DNA of 64,000 bases from CAXBNB01 sp040151475 (GCF_040151475.1 NZ_JBDKWG010000120.1:27629-91628), one strand, 5' to 3'. Counted from the stretch's first letter, positions 25,046 to 34,856 are shown. Made by a program: numbers and translations. Notes: a model not told the origin generated them from the letters alone.

Positions 25046-26887
25046 TTATAGCAAATCTAAGGCGTAAGATAAAGTCCAGTTATTCCAAACAGTTACATCA
25101 GAGGCACCTGTTGCTGTACCATCTGTTATTTTGCCTTCAGCAGCAGTTTGATCTACAGCAGGCACTGTACAAGTTACAGGGGTAGCAGCTCCATCATCAG
25201 ATTCTGTGTAAACTGATACCGAACCAAAGTCAACATCTGTAAACGTCAGGCTTGGAGTTGCGTCTGTTAAATTTGTAAAAGAATCTGACTTAGCAGTAGT
25301 ACAATTAGTGTAGCTCGCCCTGATATAAATTTTTGCATCATCATATCCTGTCCAGAGTACATTGCTTACGGCAGCCATAGCTTTAGATTTGAATGTTGCA
25401 GCTCTTCCCTCACCGTCAACAGACTTGATAGTTCCGTCTTTGAGAGTAAACTGGCCATTCAAAGCACCTTCAGGGCCGTCAATTTCCAAACCATCGTTAC
25501 CAGCAGAAGACTGAATCAACATAAAGTTGCTGATAGTTCCGCTATATGCCTGATCAACATCCAGCCCATCATCACCTTGAAATGCAATGATTACATTAGA
25601 GATATCTACTGTACCTCCGAAAAATTCTATACCATCATCCAGGTTGGCAATTATCTCTATATTTTTCAAAACAGTTCCTTTACCTACTCCACCAAGGGTC
25701 AACCCATTGATGTCTTTTCCAGCCACAGGATCAATAGTAGTACCACCGTGACGGATAGATACATACTGTAGTTCTCCAGAATCATCATCCTCGTCTGTTC
25801 CACCATATAGTCCAAGAGGTTCGCTTGCAGGAACACCTTCAATTTGTGCTTCCGTTCCAGATCCTACTGAGACAGGTGCTTTACCCAACAATACTACTCC
25901 ACCCCATAACTCACTATCCGTTTCATCAAGGTTAGGACTCGTAATACGCCCAGGGAAAATATCATCCAAAACAGTAGTGAAAATGATAGGCTTAGTTGGT
26001 GAACCAACCGCTTCTATTTTACCACCTCTGGCAGCATACAATCCTGAAGCATTCGTTCCTGTTCCGGTTTGTCCTTTTATTACGGTTCCTTCATTAATTG
26101 TAAGTACAGCTCCTGATTCAACAAAAATCTTTCCTGTTAATACATAAATTTTATCAGCAGTCCAGGTAGTGGCAGTGGTAATGTTGTTGCTTACAGTTAC
26201 TTCTTCAAATTCAGGGTAAGCCAAAGTAAGCACTTGTGTAAAAGTTGCTACATCTCCATCTCCATCAGTCAATGTAAATTTGATTTCAGTAGTTCCAGCC
26301 AATGTTTCAATATCAAATTCCTGGGAAAAAGATGCTGTATAAGGAGAGGTTTCCGCAGAAATATCTAAATCATCAACCAATACATCTCCACCTACGATCT
26401 CAACTCTCCAGGTATCAAACCCGTCTTCTGCTGTCAGAACAATGCCACTTATTGAATAAGTTTGACCAACAGTAGTTGATCCGGTAGTAGTAATACCAGC
26501 AATAGTTGGTACTGCACTTGCAGAGATTGTGATAACCGCAGTAGATACCTGAGTATCGCCTTCATTATCAGTTATGGTTAAGATTACTGAACCAGCTCCT
26601 ACAGTAGCTCCTGCAGTGAATGTAACAGTAATAGTACCTGATTCAGCATCGGCAGTTCCGTCAGTTGTGATAGTAGCAGTACCACCTGTGGCAGTTACTG
26701 AAGAACTTTTGAAACCAGCGGCTGCAGCATAAGTAAAGTTTAACGCCACTTCATTAGACACTTGTACTGAAGAAGCACTTGGAGGTGTCAGGGTTGGAGC
26801 ATCCAGGTTCACCGGATCGTCTTCACCACATGATACTGCGAAAAGCATTGTTCCAGCTATTAATGCCAGTGTTAAAATCTTTTTCAT
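25046..26887 (-). CDS. Secreted lipoprotein with Ig-like and beta-helix-like regions
   Basis: A 613-residue protein starting at ATG 26887 (MKKILTLALIAGTMLFAVSC), with a lipobox ending at Cys20; a TTG 27 bp upstream would only lengthen the leader. The first third is Thr/Ser/Val-rich beta sandwich material, perhaps two Ig-like or cadherin-like domains (about 30-230). The rest holds repeats such as AVLTINEGTVIKGQ, GGKIEAVGSPTKPIIFT, DDGIEFFGGTVDISNV and GDDGLDVDQAYSG, the pattern of right-handed parallel beta-helix surface proteins. Its place before a TonB receptor gene suggests a surface-exposed binding or processing partner. No enzymatic motif is evident. Confidence 0.8.
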   Translation of the reverse strand: MKKILTLALIAGTMLFAVSCGEDDPVNLDAPTLTPPSASSVQVSNEVALNFTYAAAAGFKSSSVTATGGTATITTDGTADAESGTITVTFTAGATVGAGSVILTITDNEGDTQVSTAVITISASAVPTIAGITTTGSTTVGQTYSISGIVLTAEDGFDTWRVEIVGGDVLVDDLDISAETSPYTASFSQEFDIETLAGTTEIKFTLTDGDGDVATFTQVLTLAYPEFEEVTVSNNITTATTWTADKIYVLTGKIFVESGAVLTINEGTVIKGQTGTGTNASGLYAARGGKIEAVGSPTKPIIFTTVLDDIFPGRITSPNLDETDSELWGGVVLLGKAPVSVGSGTEAQIEGVPASEPLGLYGGTDEDDDSGELQYVSIRHGGTTIDPVAGKDINGLTLGGVGKGTVLKNIEIIANLDDGIEFFGGTVDISNVIIAFQGDDGLDVDQAYSGTISNFMLIQSSAGNDGLEIDGPEGALNGQFTLKDGTIKSVDGEGRAATFKSKAMAAVSNVLWTGYDDAKIYIRASYTNCTTAKSDSFTNLTDATPSLTFTDVDFGSVSVYTESDDGAATPVTCTVPAVDQTAAEGKITDGTATGASDVTVWNNWTLSYALDLL

Positions 26888-27175
26888 TTCTTTTTTAATT
26901 AGATTAAAATTCAATTTTTAACTTTTTATTTGTTCGGCAAAATTGAATCTTAATTGTTAACAGGTGAGGAACTGCCTGTTATACTTAGGTTAAATAATGA
27001 GGGCAATTGTTAACCTAATTTTATGATTGTTAAGAAATTGTAAAGGAGGCTCAATTGGACTACTCCAAGGAAATTAAATTTAAAAGCCAGCTTTTTTCGA
27101 AGAAGCAATTCCTTCCGTCATGTGATTTTAGAATACTGAATTACAGTAAGATAGTTTATACCGTTCAGTAGCGAA

Positions 27176-28171
27176 CTACCTGTTAATATTAATTTTTTTC
27201 AACAGCGTGTCGATAATATGGTGAGTGGTTACTCCATCAGCTTCAGCTTCATAATTGAGGATGATTCTGTGGTTCAACACGTCATCTGCGATTTCCTTGA
27301 TGTCTTCTGGCAAGACAAAATCACGCCCTTCAAGATAAGCCACTGCTTTCGCTGCAAGGTTGAGATTAATGGAGGCACGGGGAGATGCTCCAAATTGGAT
27401 GTAATGTGCTTCTTCCTTCATTCCATATTGTTCAGGATCTCTGGTTGCAAACACCAGTTCTATTATATATTTCTCCAGTGATTCTGAAAGCTTAATGCTA
27501 TTGATTTCATCCCTTATGCCAAATACATCCTCTTTTGTCAACATGGTCTGCACTTCTCCTTTAAATCCCAGGTTAGACATCCTTCTCATGACTTCTAATT
27601 CGTCCTCTTTTGAAGGATAGTTCACATGCACTTTCATCATGAATCTATCTACCTGAGCTTCCGGCAATGGATACGTTCCTTCCTGATCCACAGGGTTTTG
27701 TGTAGCCAACACCAGAAAAGGGCGGTCGAGTTGATAGGTAGTCTCACCAATAGTTACTTGTCGTTCCTGCATAGCTTCCAGCAGGGCTGACTGTACTTTC
27801 GCCGGTGATCGGTTCACCTCATCTGCCAGTATCAGATTGGAAAATATCGGCCCTTTTTTTACCTCGAAATTAGAAGCTTTTTGGTTGTAGATCATGGTAC
27901 CAATCAAATCTGCCGGCAGCAAATCAGGTGTAAACTGTATCCTTTTAAAATCCAGGTGCAACACATTGGCCAGCGTGTTTACCGTAAGCGTTTTCGCAAG
28001 CCCTGGAACCCCTTCGAGCAGGATGTGGCCTTGAGTAAACAGTCCTATCATCAGCCTATTGACCATGTACTCTTGCCCTACTACCACCTTCTTCATCTCT
28101 TCAAAGACACTTTTAATCTTTTCCTGATGTTCTTTTTTCAAATCAATGCTTGCAGCTGCTTCCATGTTCAT
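27176..28171 (-). CDS. MoxR-family AAA+ ATPase
   Basis: A 331-residue cytoplasmic AAA+ protein of the MoxR group. Walker A is EGVPGLAKT (about 53-61), Walker B is LILADEVNRSP (about 113-123), and sensor 1 is FLVLATQNPVDQEGTYPLPEAQVDRF. The C-terminal lid domain carries GASPRASINL. MoxR ATPases act as chaperone-like partners for the maturation of protein complexes and are usually encoded next to DUF58 and von Willebrand A proteins. None of these lies here: the upstream gene is DUF4301 and the downstream one the lipoprotein gene. Confidence 0.94.
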   Translation of the reverse strand: MNMEAAASIDLKKEHQEKIKSVFEEMKKVVVGQEYMVNRLMIGLFTQGHILLEGVPGLAKTLTVNTLANVLHLDFKRIQFTPDLLPADLIGTMIYNQKASNFEVKKGPIFSNLILADEVNRSPAKVQSALLEAMQERQVTIGETTYQLDRPFLVLATQNPVDQEGTYPLPEAQVDRFMMKVHVNYPSKEDELEVMRRMSNLGFKGEVQTMLTKEDVFGIRDEINSIKLSESLEKYIIELVFATRDPEQYGMKEEAHYIQFGASPRASINLNLAAKAVAYLEGRDFVLPEDIKEIADDVLNHRIILNYEAEADGVTTHHIIDTLLKKININR

Positions 28172-28193
28172 TTACTTATTTTTAAGAGGGTAG

Positions 28194-28224
28194 CAAAAAT
28201 AAATTAAGTTTTGTAGATACAAAA
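28194..28224 (-). promoter_or_regulatory. Candidate Bacteroidota promoter of the MoxR gene
   Basis: On the minus strand, TTTTG (28220-28224) and TATTTTTG (28194-28201) are separated by 18 bp, close to the TTTG/TAnnTTTG arrangement used by the phylum's primary sigma factor. The -7 box ends 23 bp from the start codon. Confidence 0.6.
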
Positions 28225-28300
28225 TGATATTACCAAGCCTCTACCACCAATTCTGTTAAAAATTGTTAATTCGAGGTTTAATAGAGTGAGAATGACTTAT

Positions 28301-29803
28301 TTATTGATGGGCTGGCTTCAGTAAATCATTTACTGTCTTTACGGGATTGAAAGTAGAAAGTGGCACTTCCACCATCACAGAATTCCAATTTGCCATAGAA
28401 CCATTCCATAGTCCGGGCAATTCCTGCGCTTTTAAGTCTCTTCCACTTTTAGATTTACTGGTGATAAAACCCGTCTGGGGATCTCTGTGTTCCATTAGGT
28501 CATACTTGTTGCCATTTCGATCTTTTATTCCACACACCAAGTCGGTAGGGCTAAAATGTGTTGAATTCTTCAACATATTTGCCTGATCAGGATTAGACAA
28601 ATCTATTTGGGCTGTTTCTCCAATCTGTATGGCTTCTGTACCATCCTGATCTTTAACCCAAAAAGGCCCACCTCCCGGCTCTCCTGTGTTTTTCACCATT
28701 CCGCAAACACGAATCGGCCTATCAAGCTTAGATAACAAGTACTTTACTTTTTCTTGTGCATTCATATCTGCGTAACTTTCAGGTAATTTCAAATTTATTT
28801 TGTCTCTCAAAAATTGTTCTGATTCTTTAATTGCCGAATTCCCATCCTTCAACTTTTGCGTCAACTCAAATACCTTGTCCTGAAGCTCCAAAAGCAATCC
28901 TCCAATCACCTGCTTATATAGTATGGTTGATTCTTTCAACTTGTCAGGCACCACATTGTCAACATTCTTAATAAACACAACATCTCCATCCAGATCGTTC
29001 AAGTTACTCAACAGTGCTCCGTGCCCGGCAGGGCGAAATAGTATTTTTTCTTCTTCTTTAAATGGTTTATTGTCCAGATCAACTGCTATGGTATCTGTTG
29101 ATTTTTTTTGCTGTGAAAAAGTTACTTCATAGGTAACGCCAGACAATTGCTCGTAATATGGTTTAATCTCATTCACATGCTTTTCAAATTTCTCCTGATG
29201 CTCTGGAGAAACCGTAAAATGTAAGTACACAACATTCCCATCACTCACAGCGTATGATGCCCCTTCTGAAAAATGCTCTTCAGCAGGGGTTCTCGTTCTA
29301 TCTCCATATCTATGGAATTTCAACAGCCCCTTGGGCAAACTGCCATAGTCCATACCTTCTGAAGATAACAGCTCAGATATTACAGGACTATAATCCTTAT
29401 CTTCCAACGCTTTTTCTACATTTATTCTCTTTGATTTCAAATTCGACACTAATTCATCATAAAATGCGAAATTGCTTAGGCCTGCAATAAATTGCTGAAC
29501 AGCCTTATTCTTTTCAAAATTCTTATCTTCTAAAAAAGCAAACAGTTCCTTGAACATTCTGCTGGCCGCTCCTGAAGCCGGGACAAATTTGATAATCTTT
29601 TTACTTTTTGATTTATCTACATACAACTGCTGATAGTGCTTGACTTCATCATCACTGAATTTGAGAATACCATCTCCCACTGAAGCCGCTCTTCCCGCAT
29701 TCAAAAAAGGAAATCCGTTAATAAAGTTCTCAACTTGCTGCTCAACCTGTGCTATGTCAGAACCTCTTTCTTCTATCTGCTTTTTTTCTTGTTCGCTAAA
29801 CAT
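28301..29803 (-). CDS. DUF4301 protein
   Basis: A 500-residue cytoplasmic protein. The opening KKQIEERGSDIAQVEQQVENF, with NGFPFLNAGRAASVGDGIL next and PASGAASRMFKELFAFLE later, is characteristic of DUF4301, a family almost restricted to Bacteroidota. The PASGAASRMFK segment resembles a nucleotide-sugar pyrophosphorylase loop, so a nucleotidyltransferase-like activity is conceivable but unproved. It lies 72 bp after the glycogen synthase gene and may share its transcript. Confidence 0.87.
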   Translation of the reverse strand: MFSEQEKKQIEERGSDIAQVEQQVENFINGFPFLNAGRAASVGDGILKFSDDEVKHYQQLYVDKSKSKKIIKFVPASGAASRMFKELFAFLEDKNFEKNKAVQQFIAGLSNFAFYDELVSNLKSKRINVEKALEDKDYSPVISELLSSEGMDYGSLPKGLLKFHRYGDRTRTPAEEHFSEGASYAVSDGNVVYLHFTVSPEHQEKFEKHVNEIKPYYEQLSGVTYEVTFSQQKKSTDTIAVDLDNKPFKEEEKILFRPAGHGALLSNLNDLDGDVVFIKNVDNVVPDKLKESTILYKQVIGGLLLELQDKVFELTQKLKDGNSAIKESEQFLRDKINLKLPESYADMNAQEKVKYLLSKLDRPIRVCGMVKNTGEPGGGPFWVKDQDGTEAIQIGETAQIDLSNPDQANMLKNSTHFSPTDLVCGIKDRNGNKYDLMEHRDPQTGFITSKSKSGRDLKAQELPGLWNGSMANWNSVMVEVPLSTFNPVKTVNDLLKPAHQ

Positions 29804-29875
29804 AATGTTGTAATTGGTTTATTAGTTAAATGGTTTTGAGTTTAAAATTTGTGATTTCTATTACAAATCTACCTT

Positions 29876-31699
29876 TTATGCCTCTATTGAAACACTTTCA
29901 GTAGCAAGCAAATAGGCTTTTTGATATTCGGAGTATAGATTTTTCCAATCAAAAACCTCAGAGAGGTCTTCAGATTTATTTCTCATAGTAATTCTTTCTT
30001 TTCTGGTCGTCTGAACAAATCTGAAAAGAATATTAGCCAAATCATCAGCCGAGTCATTAAAATCTTTTTTAGCTCTTTCAACTATGTACATGCCATGTTC
30101 CTCATTTCCTGTAGGCACATTTTTAATGTAATCTCCAAATCCGGATAAGTCGGATGTAACTGCAGGAACTCCACTTGCCAAACACTCTACAGGTGTATAT
30201 CCCCATGGCTCGTAGTAGCTTGGAAAGATTCCAAGATGGCATCCCCGTACAAATTCACCATAATCTAGTCCAAACAATGGACTGGAAGTAGAAATAAAAT
30301 CAGGATGGTAAACAAATTTCACCCGGTCCTCTGCTTTATTCACCAGATTAGAATTTCTCAAAAATTGCAACACTGCATCGTTGGTATCATCCACCAAATT
30401 GTGTGTGACAACACTTGGCAGATTACCCGTCTTCCAGGATTGTATGGTTCGTCTATACCTTAACCTCCAGTAATCATCCACCATATCATTGAGTGATGGT
30501 AGTCTGTGGTCTTCCTGATTGCTGGCTGCATGTTGAAATAGCTTCTTTTTCACTAATTTTAATATGGAATCACAGTTGTCATCTATTTCTTCGAGCACCG
30601 CTCTTGAGTTTAGCACATGTGGGCTAATAGAATGGACAGGTTGTTTGGTGACGATAAACATCACTACTGTCATATCCGAGTTCGCCTCTTTCATTTTCCA
30701 ATTGAGCCTGGCAAGAGCTTCAAGTGCTAAGTCATAGCCTTTGTTTCTATATTCAAACCTGCCAGAAGTGAAGAAGAAAAGTGTTTTATCCAGTTCAAAC
30801 GAATAGCTCTGAAAAAAATGTCCCATCACAAAGTGTTGAATCTTTGTCTTGTATTTTTGATGGATATTTTGAACTTCATGCAATACACTAAACCGCTCTA
30901 TGTTAAGCCCATTAGGTAAAATTTGATCAGGTGCTCTGCCCAACAGGTGAATGCATTCCTGGCCTGTAACATCACTCACCGTAGTGAAAATATGAGAACC
31001 ATGTGCACATGCCCGTTCCAATCTAACAACAGCATCAATATTAAAATTCTTTGCCTCTACTTCCCAATTCAAAAATGGTAAATGATCATAAAAGAAAGGG
31101 TCATTCATAGCCAGGTATCGCCCCAGCATAGTGGCGTGGGTAGTAAAAACCGTTTTGACAGGAATCTGTTCTTTTCGTAAATCCGGGATGGCAGTACCAG
31201 CCATCCACTCATGAAAATGAGAAATAACCTGTACTCCGTCATCCAAACAAATCCTTGTCAATTCAGACAAGAATATTTTTACCATATATCCAAATGCTAA
31301 TACCTGATCCAACAATGGATCATGGTTTTTGAAATCTATATGGTGATTTTGATTGTAAAAATATTTGATATTCCCTAACTCATGCATCACAGAATAAGGA
31401 TTGAACAAAACGGTTTTAGGTCTTCCAGACACAAGCCACGTACCATAATGTACTTCTAAACCCATCTCTCTCAACCGATCAACTGCTTTACTCATATTGC
31501 TATCGTCTGATTCAGCCGATTCAAAATCAGTAGCCACATTATGGTGTATGTATGGGCCTAACAACAAATAATTGTCACCCCATTTGTCTATCATAACAGG
31601 CACCTTGGATCTGATCACAGTATAAATACCTCCTACCTGATTACAAACCTCCCAGGCCACCTCGGTTAAAACCGTATTCTTCAATTGCTTCTTCTCCAT
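29876..31699 (-). CDS. GT3-family glycogen synthase (eukaryote-like type)
   Basis: A 607-residue glycosyltransferase. The N-terminus contains VAWEVCNQVGGIYTVIRSK, the GT3 signature in which animal and fungal glycogen synthases have the equivalent VGGIYTV motif; bacterial GlgA (GT5) instead starts with a KTGGL motif. Near the C-terminus is PSYYEPWGYTPVECLASG, with the two glutamates of the retaining-transferase E-x7-E motif. GT3 enzymes extend alpha-1,4 glucan from UDP-glucose. They are known from a number of Bacteroidota. No branching enzyme or phosphorylase gene is nearby, so the identity as glycogen synthase rests on the sequence alone. Confidence 0.9.
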   Translation of the reverse strand: MEKKQLKNTVLTEVAWEVCNQVGGIYTVIRSKVPVMIDKWGDNYLLLGPYIHHNVATDFESAESDDSNMSKAVDRLREMGLEVHYGTWLVSGRPKTVLFNPYSVMHELGNIKYFYNQNHHIDFKNHDPLLDQVLAFGYMVKIFLSELTRICLDDGVQVISHFHEWMAGTAIPDLRKEQIPVKTVFTTHATMLGRYLAMNDPFFYDHLPFLNWEVEAKNFNIDAVVRLERACAHGSHIFTTVSDVTGQECIHLLGRAPDQILPNGLNIERFSVLHEVQNIHQKYKTKIQHFVMGHFFQSYSFELDKTLFFFTSGRFEYRNKGYDLALEALARLNWKMKEANSDMTVVMFIVTKQPVHSISPHVLNSRAVLEEIDDNCDSILKLVKKKLFQHAASNQEDHRLPSLNDMVDDYWRLRYRRTIQSWKTGNLPSVVTHNLVDDTNDAVLQFLRNSNLVNKAEDRVKFVYHPDFISTSSPLFGLDYGEFVRGCHLGIFPSYYEPWGYTPVECLASGVPAVTSDLSGFGDYIKNVPTGNEEHGMYIVERAKKDFNDSADDLANILFRFVQTTRKERITMRNKSEDLSEVFDWKNLYSEYQKAYLLATESVSIEA

Positions 31700-32046
31700 A
31701 CTTTAATGATTTGATAGTTATAGTAAGTGGTCAACATCTCCTTATCAACTATAAATTAGACCTTTTACTCAAGGGAGTTCCTTTCGACATGTTGATTTTT
31801 CAGTTTAGAATTTAATAAATCTATTATTAATTCAGCAACATTTCACCTGCGTGAACCAGATTTTCCGTCTTTTTTTTATTTTTTTTTTCAAAACTCAAAA
31901 CTCCAATTCATCACATAAAAAAATCTGTTTCAAATCTCCAATTTTCTCCGGTCACGTTCCACCTTTTATAAATAAATAACTAGATTGTTCGGTTGAAAAC
32001 TTAACTATTAAGTTTTATTACTAACCAGAGCAAAATTTATAATTCT
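31700..32046. other. Divergent intergenic region with a palindrome
   Basis: 347 bp between the divergent glycogen synthase and TIM-barrel genes, very AT-rich, with T-runs near 31870-31890. No ORF is convincing. A perfect 9-bp inverted repeat AAAACTTAA-CTA-TTAAGTTTT lies at 31996-32016, about 31 bp before the TIM-barrel start, and could be an operator. No clear TAnnTTTG box is seen for either gene. Confidence 0.5.
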
Positions 32047-33027
32047 ATGAAAAGAAGAAAATTTATTGAAAACTCTTCCAAAACTATGGCGGGGCTATCA
32101 ATCTTAGGTCTGTCTTCCTGCACCAACAATTCGAAAAGCCAAGACAAAAAACAAATAGAAACAGTCGAGAAAGCCGTAGCTGCCGGATTATTTTTTAAGA
32201 TATCGCTAGCTCAATGGTCTCTACACAGACAACTCTTCGCTAAAGAATTGGACAACCTCGATTTTGCAGCTAAGGCACGAAGTTTTGAAATAGATGGAGT
32301 CGAATATGTCAACTCTTTTTTCAAGGACAAAGCAAAAGACAAAGTTTATTTGAACGAAATGAATAAAAGAGCGGATCAGGAAGGTGTGAAAAATGTACTT
32401 ATAATGATAGATGGCGAAGGTCAACTTGCAACTACAGACGATAAAAAAAGAACAGAAGCTGTAGAAAATCACTACAAATGGGTAGATGCTGCGGTTCATT
32501 TAGGGTGTCACGCTATCAGGGTAAATGCAGCGGGTGATGGCTCGCCTGAAGATCAAAAAACTGCTGCAGTAGATGGTCTTGGCAGGCTTGCCACTTTCGG
32601 TGCAGAGAAAAACATCAATGTTATCGTAGAAAATCATGGAGGGATGTCTTCCAATGCAGAATGGCTGACAGACGTGATGAAGCAAGTGAATTTACCCAAC
32701 TGTGGTACACTGCCTGATTTTGGCAACTTCTGTATTTCGAGAGGTAAGGATGCTGATGGCAAAACAATCTGTCAAGAAGAATACGATAAATATAAAGGAG
32801 TAGAACTAATGATGCCTTTTGCCAAAGCAGTAAGTGCTAAAACCCATGATTTTGATGCCAACGGAAATGAATCAGAAATCGATTATAAAAAAATGATGTC
32901 TTATGTAAAAGATGCAGGATACACCGGATATGTAGGCATAGAGTTTGAAGGAGGAAATGTAAGTGAAGAAGAAGGAATCATTCTTACCAGAGACTTACTG
33001 AAAAAAGTAGGTTCAAGCCTGAGCTAA
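32047..33027 (+). CDS. Exported TIM-barrel sugar isomerase/epimerase-like protein
   Basis: A 326-residue xylose-isomerase-like TIM-barrel protein. The N-terminus KRRKFIENSSKTMAGLSILGLSSC looks like a Tat-type signal joined to a lipobox (cysteine at about residue 25), so it is probably exported and lipid-anchored. Barrel landmarks include IDGVEYVNSFF, GCHAIRVNAAGDGS, INVIVENHGG (a metal-ligand glutamate), LPDFGNFC and AKTHDFDANG, ending GYTGYVGIEFEGG. Family members act on sugars or keto-sugars, and the substrate is unknown. It sits 36 bp before a DUF1080 gene, a common pairing in sugar-using Bacteroidota. Confidence 0.88.
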   Translation: MKRRKFIENSSKTMAGLSILGLSSCTNNSKSQDKKQIETVEKAVAAGLFFKISLAQWSLHRQLFAKELDNLDFAAKARSFEIDGVEYVNSFFKDKAKDKVYLNEMNKRADQEGVKNVLIMIDGEGQLATTDDKKRTEAVENHYKWVDAAVHLGCHAIRVNAAGDGSPEDQKTAAVDGLGRLATFGAEKNINVIVENHGGMSSNAEWLTDVMKQVNLPNCGTLPDFGNFCISRGKDADGKTICQEEYDKYKGVELMMPFAKAVSAKTHDFDANGNESEIDYKKMMSYVKDAGYTGYVGIEFEGGNVSEEEGIILTRDLLKKVGSSLS

Positions 33028-33063
33028 AACGAAAAATACAGTACACATACAATAAACAAAATC

Positions 33064-33789
33064 ATGAAAAACAAATTCTTAATTATATGCCTGATCGCCT
33101 CATCGCAATATGTGCTGGGACAAACTAAAGACCCAAAAGACACGGAAGTATGGGAACCTGAACCAAGAGTAGTAAAAACAACCAGCATGGCAGCTCCACC
33201 AGAAGATGCCATTGTGCTATTTGATGGAAAAAACCTGGATGAATGGGTTTCGGTAAAAGGTGGCAAGGCGAAATGGGACCTTAAAGACAATGCCATGATT
33301 GTAAATGGTACAGATGGCATAAAAACAGTGAGGTCATTTGGAGATGCGCAAATTCATATCGAATGGCGAACTCCAGCTGAAGTAAAAGGTGATGGCCAGG
33401 GGCGTGGCAACAGTGGTATTTTTCTGCAATCCAATTATGAGCTTCAGGTTTTGGACAGCTACGGAAACAGAACTTATTCCAACGGACAAGCTGGTGCTAT
33501 CTACAAGCAGACTATGCCACTGGTAAATGCATCTAAGGGGCCGGGAGAATGGCAGGTTTATGATATTATCTATAAAGCTCCGGTATTTAATGATGATGGC
33601 ATAAAAGTATCATCAGCATATATCACTGTGTTTCACAACAATGTACTGATTCAAAACCATACCGAAATAAAAGGTACTACTCCATATGTCGGACTGCCAC
33701 AAAACAAGGCCCACGGGAAATTACCTCTTATGTTACAGGATCACTCCAACCCAGTGAGCTATCGAAATATTTGGATTAGGGAATTATAG
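33064..33789 (+). CDS. DUF1080 (3-keto-disaccharide hydrolase-like) exported protein
   Basis: A 241-residue protein with a cleavable signal peptide ending near YVLGQ (residue 20) and a single DUF1080 beta-sandwich: LFDGKNLDEWVSVKGG at about 50-66, RGNSGIFLQSNYELQVLDSYG around 120-140, and the C-terminal LPLMLQDHSNPVSYRNIWIREL. DUF1080 members include enzymes that hydrolyse 3-keto-glycosides, made by a periplasmic dehydrogenase. The upstream TIM-barrel gene fits this sort of pathway, but no dehydrogenase is encoded nearby. Confidence 0.9.
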   Translation: MKNKFLIICLIASSQYVLGQTKDPKDTEVWEPEPRVVKTTSMAAPPEDAIVLFDGKNLDEWVSVKGGKAKWDLKDNAMIVNGTDGIKTVRSFGDAQIHIEWRTPAEVKGDGQGRGNSGIFLQSNYELQVLDSYGNRTYSNGQAGAIYKQTMPLVNASKGPGEWQVYDIIYKAPVFNDDGIKVSSAYITVFHNNVLIQNHTEIKGTTPYVGLPQNKAHGKLPLMLQDHSNPVSYRNIWIREL

Positions 33790-33923
33790 ATATCAGAAAG
33801 TAATTGAACGAACGATTAAACCCTCTTGTCTTATTTATTCGGATTTTGTAAGAAAGCTTTTGGTTATTTAAACTTTAGAGTCATGTAATTGATTTTTTCA
33901 TAGTCTTAAATAAGTCTAATAAA

Positions 33924-34856
33924 TCATTTCCTTGCAAACCTGACGTTCCGTTTCAATCCCGAAAACTTCGTTCTCTTTACTGCCGATTTTTTAAATATTT
34001 TTTGGAAAACTTCTTCGGTGATTTCTTCCCAATCCCGTTTGGTCATGTCTTTCAAATCCGGATGAGGGTTGAATTCCGGTTCCTGATGTGGTTTTGAAAA
34101 ACGATTCCAGGGACAAACGTCCTGACATATGTCACAGCCAAAGATCCAGTCTTCAAATTTGTCTTTGAATACAGAAGGTATATTTTCTTTCAACTCGATA
34201 GTAAGGTAAGAAATACATCGACTACCATCTACGACATAAGGATCGGAAATGGCATCTGTGGGACAGGCATCCATACAAGCAGTACATGTACCACAATGGT
34301 CAGTTACAGGCAGGTCATATTCCAGTTCGAGATCGAGTATGATCTCGGCCAAAAAGAAAAATGAACCTTGCTTTTTGTTGAGTAAGAGACTGTTTTTTCC
34401 TATCCAACCTACTCCTGCTTTGGCAGCCCATGCTCGTTCATGAACAGGAGCTGAATCTACAAACACCCTACCAGCTACTTCACCAATTTTTTCTGTTATC
34501 TTCTCAAAAAACGTTTTGAGCTTGTCTTTGATCACGAAATGATAGTCTTTTCCATAAGCGTATTTGGCAATATTGTACCCGGCTTTATGTGTTAAGTCTT
34601 CAATGGGGTAATAATTGTATATAAGAGAAATAACCGACTTGGCACCTTCTACGAGTTTGGTCGGGTCAAGACGTTTGTCAAAATGATTGGCCATATAGTG
34701 CATTTGCCCGTGCATGCCTTGGTTGAGCCATTGTTCCAATCTCGGAGCTTCTTCTTCCAAAAAACCGGCTTTAGCTATACCACAAAAGTCAAAGCCCAAT
34801 TCTTTGGCAAAGAGTTTGATTTTTTGTGCATTTGCAAGTGGAGTGGATGGCTTCAT
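33924..34856 (-). CDS. queG: Epoxyqueuosine reductase
   Basis: QueG performs the last step of queuosine formation in tRNA, reducing epoxyqueuosine with cobalamin and iron-sulfur clusters. The 310-residue protein has the QueG core (KAGFLEEEAPRLEQWL, FVDSAPVHERAWAAKAGVGWIGKNS) and two ferredoxin-type cluster motifs: CGTCTACMDACPTDA and CDICQDVCPW. The sizes and spacings are normal. It lies alone between the DUF1080 gene and the transporter gene, with 134 and about 270 bp of spacing. Confidence 0.96.
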   Translation of the reverse strand: MKPSTPLANAQKIKLFAKELGFDFCGIAKAGFLEEEAPRLEQWLNQGMHGQMHYMANHFDKRLDPTKLVEGAKSVISLIYNYYPIEDLTHKAGYNIAKYAYGKDYHFVIKDKLKTFFEKITEKIGEVAGRVFVDSAPVHERAWAAKAGVGWIGKNSLLLNKKQGSFFFLAEIILDLELEYDLPVTDHCGTCTACMDACPTDAISDPYVVDGSRCISYLTIELKENIPSVFKDKFEDWIFGCDICQDVCPWNRFSKPHQEPEFNPHPDLKDMTKRDWEEITEEVFQKIFKKSAVKRTKFSGLKRNVRFARK

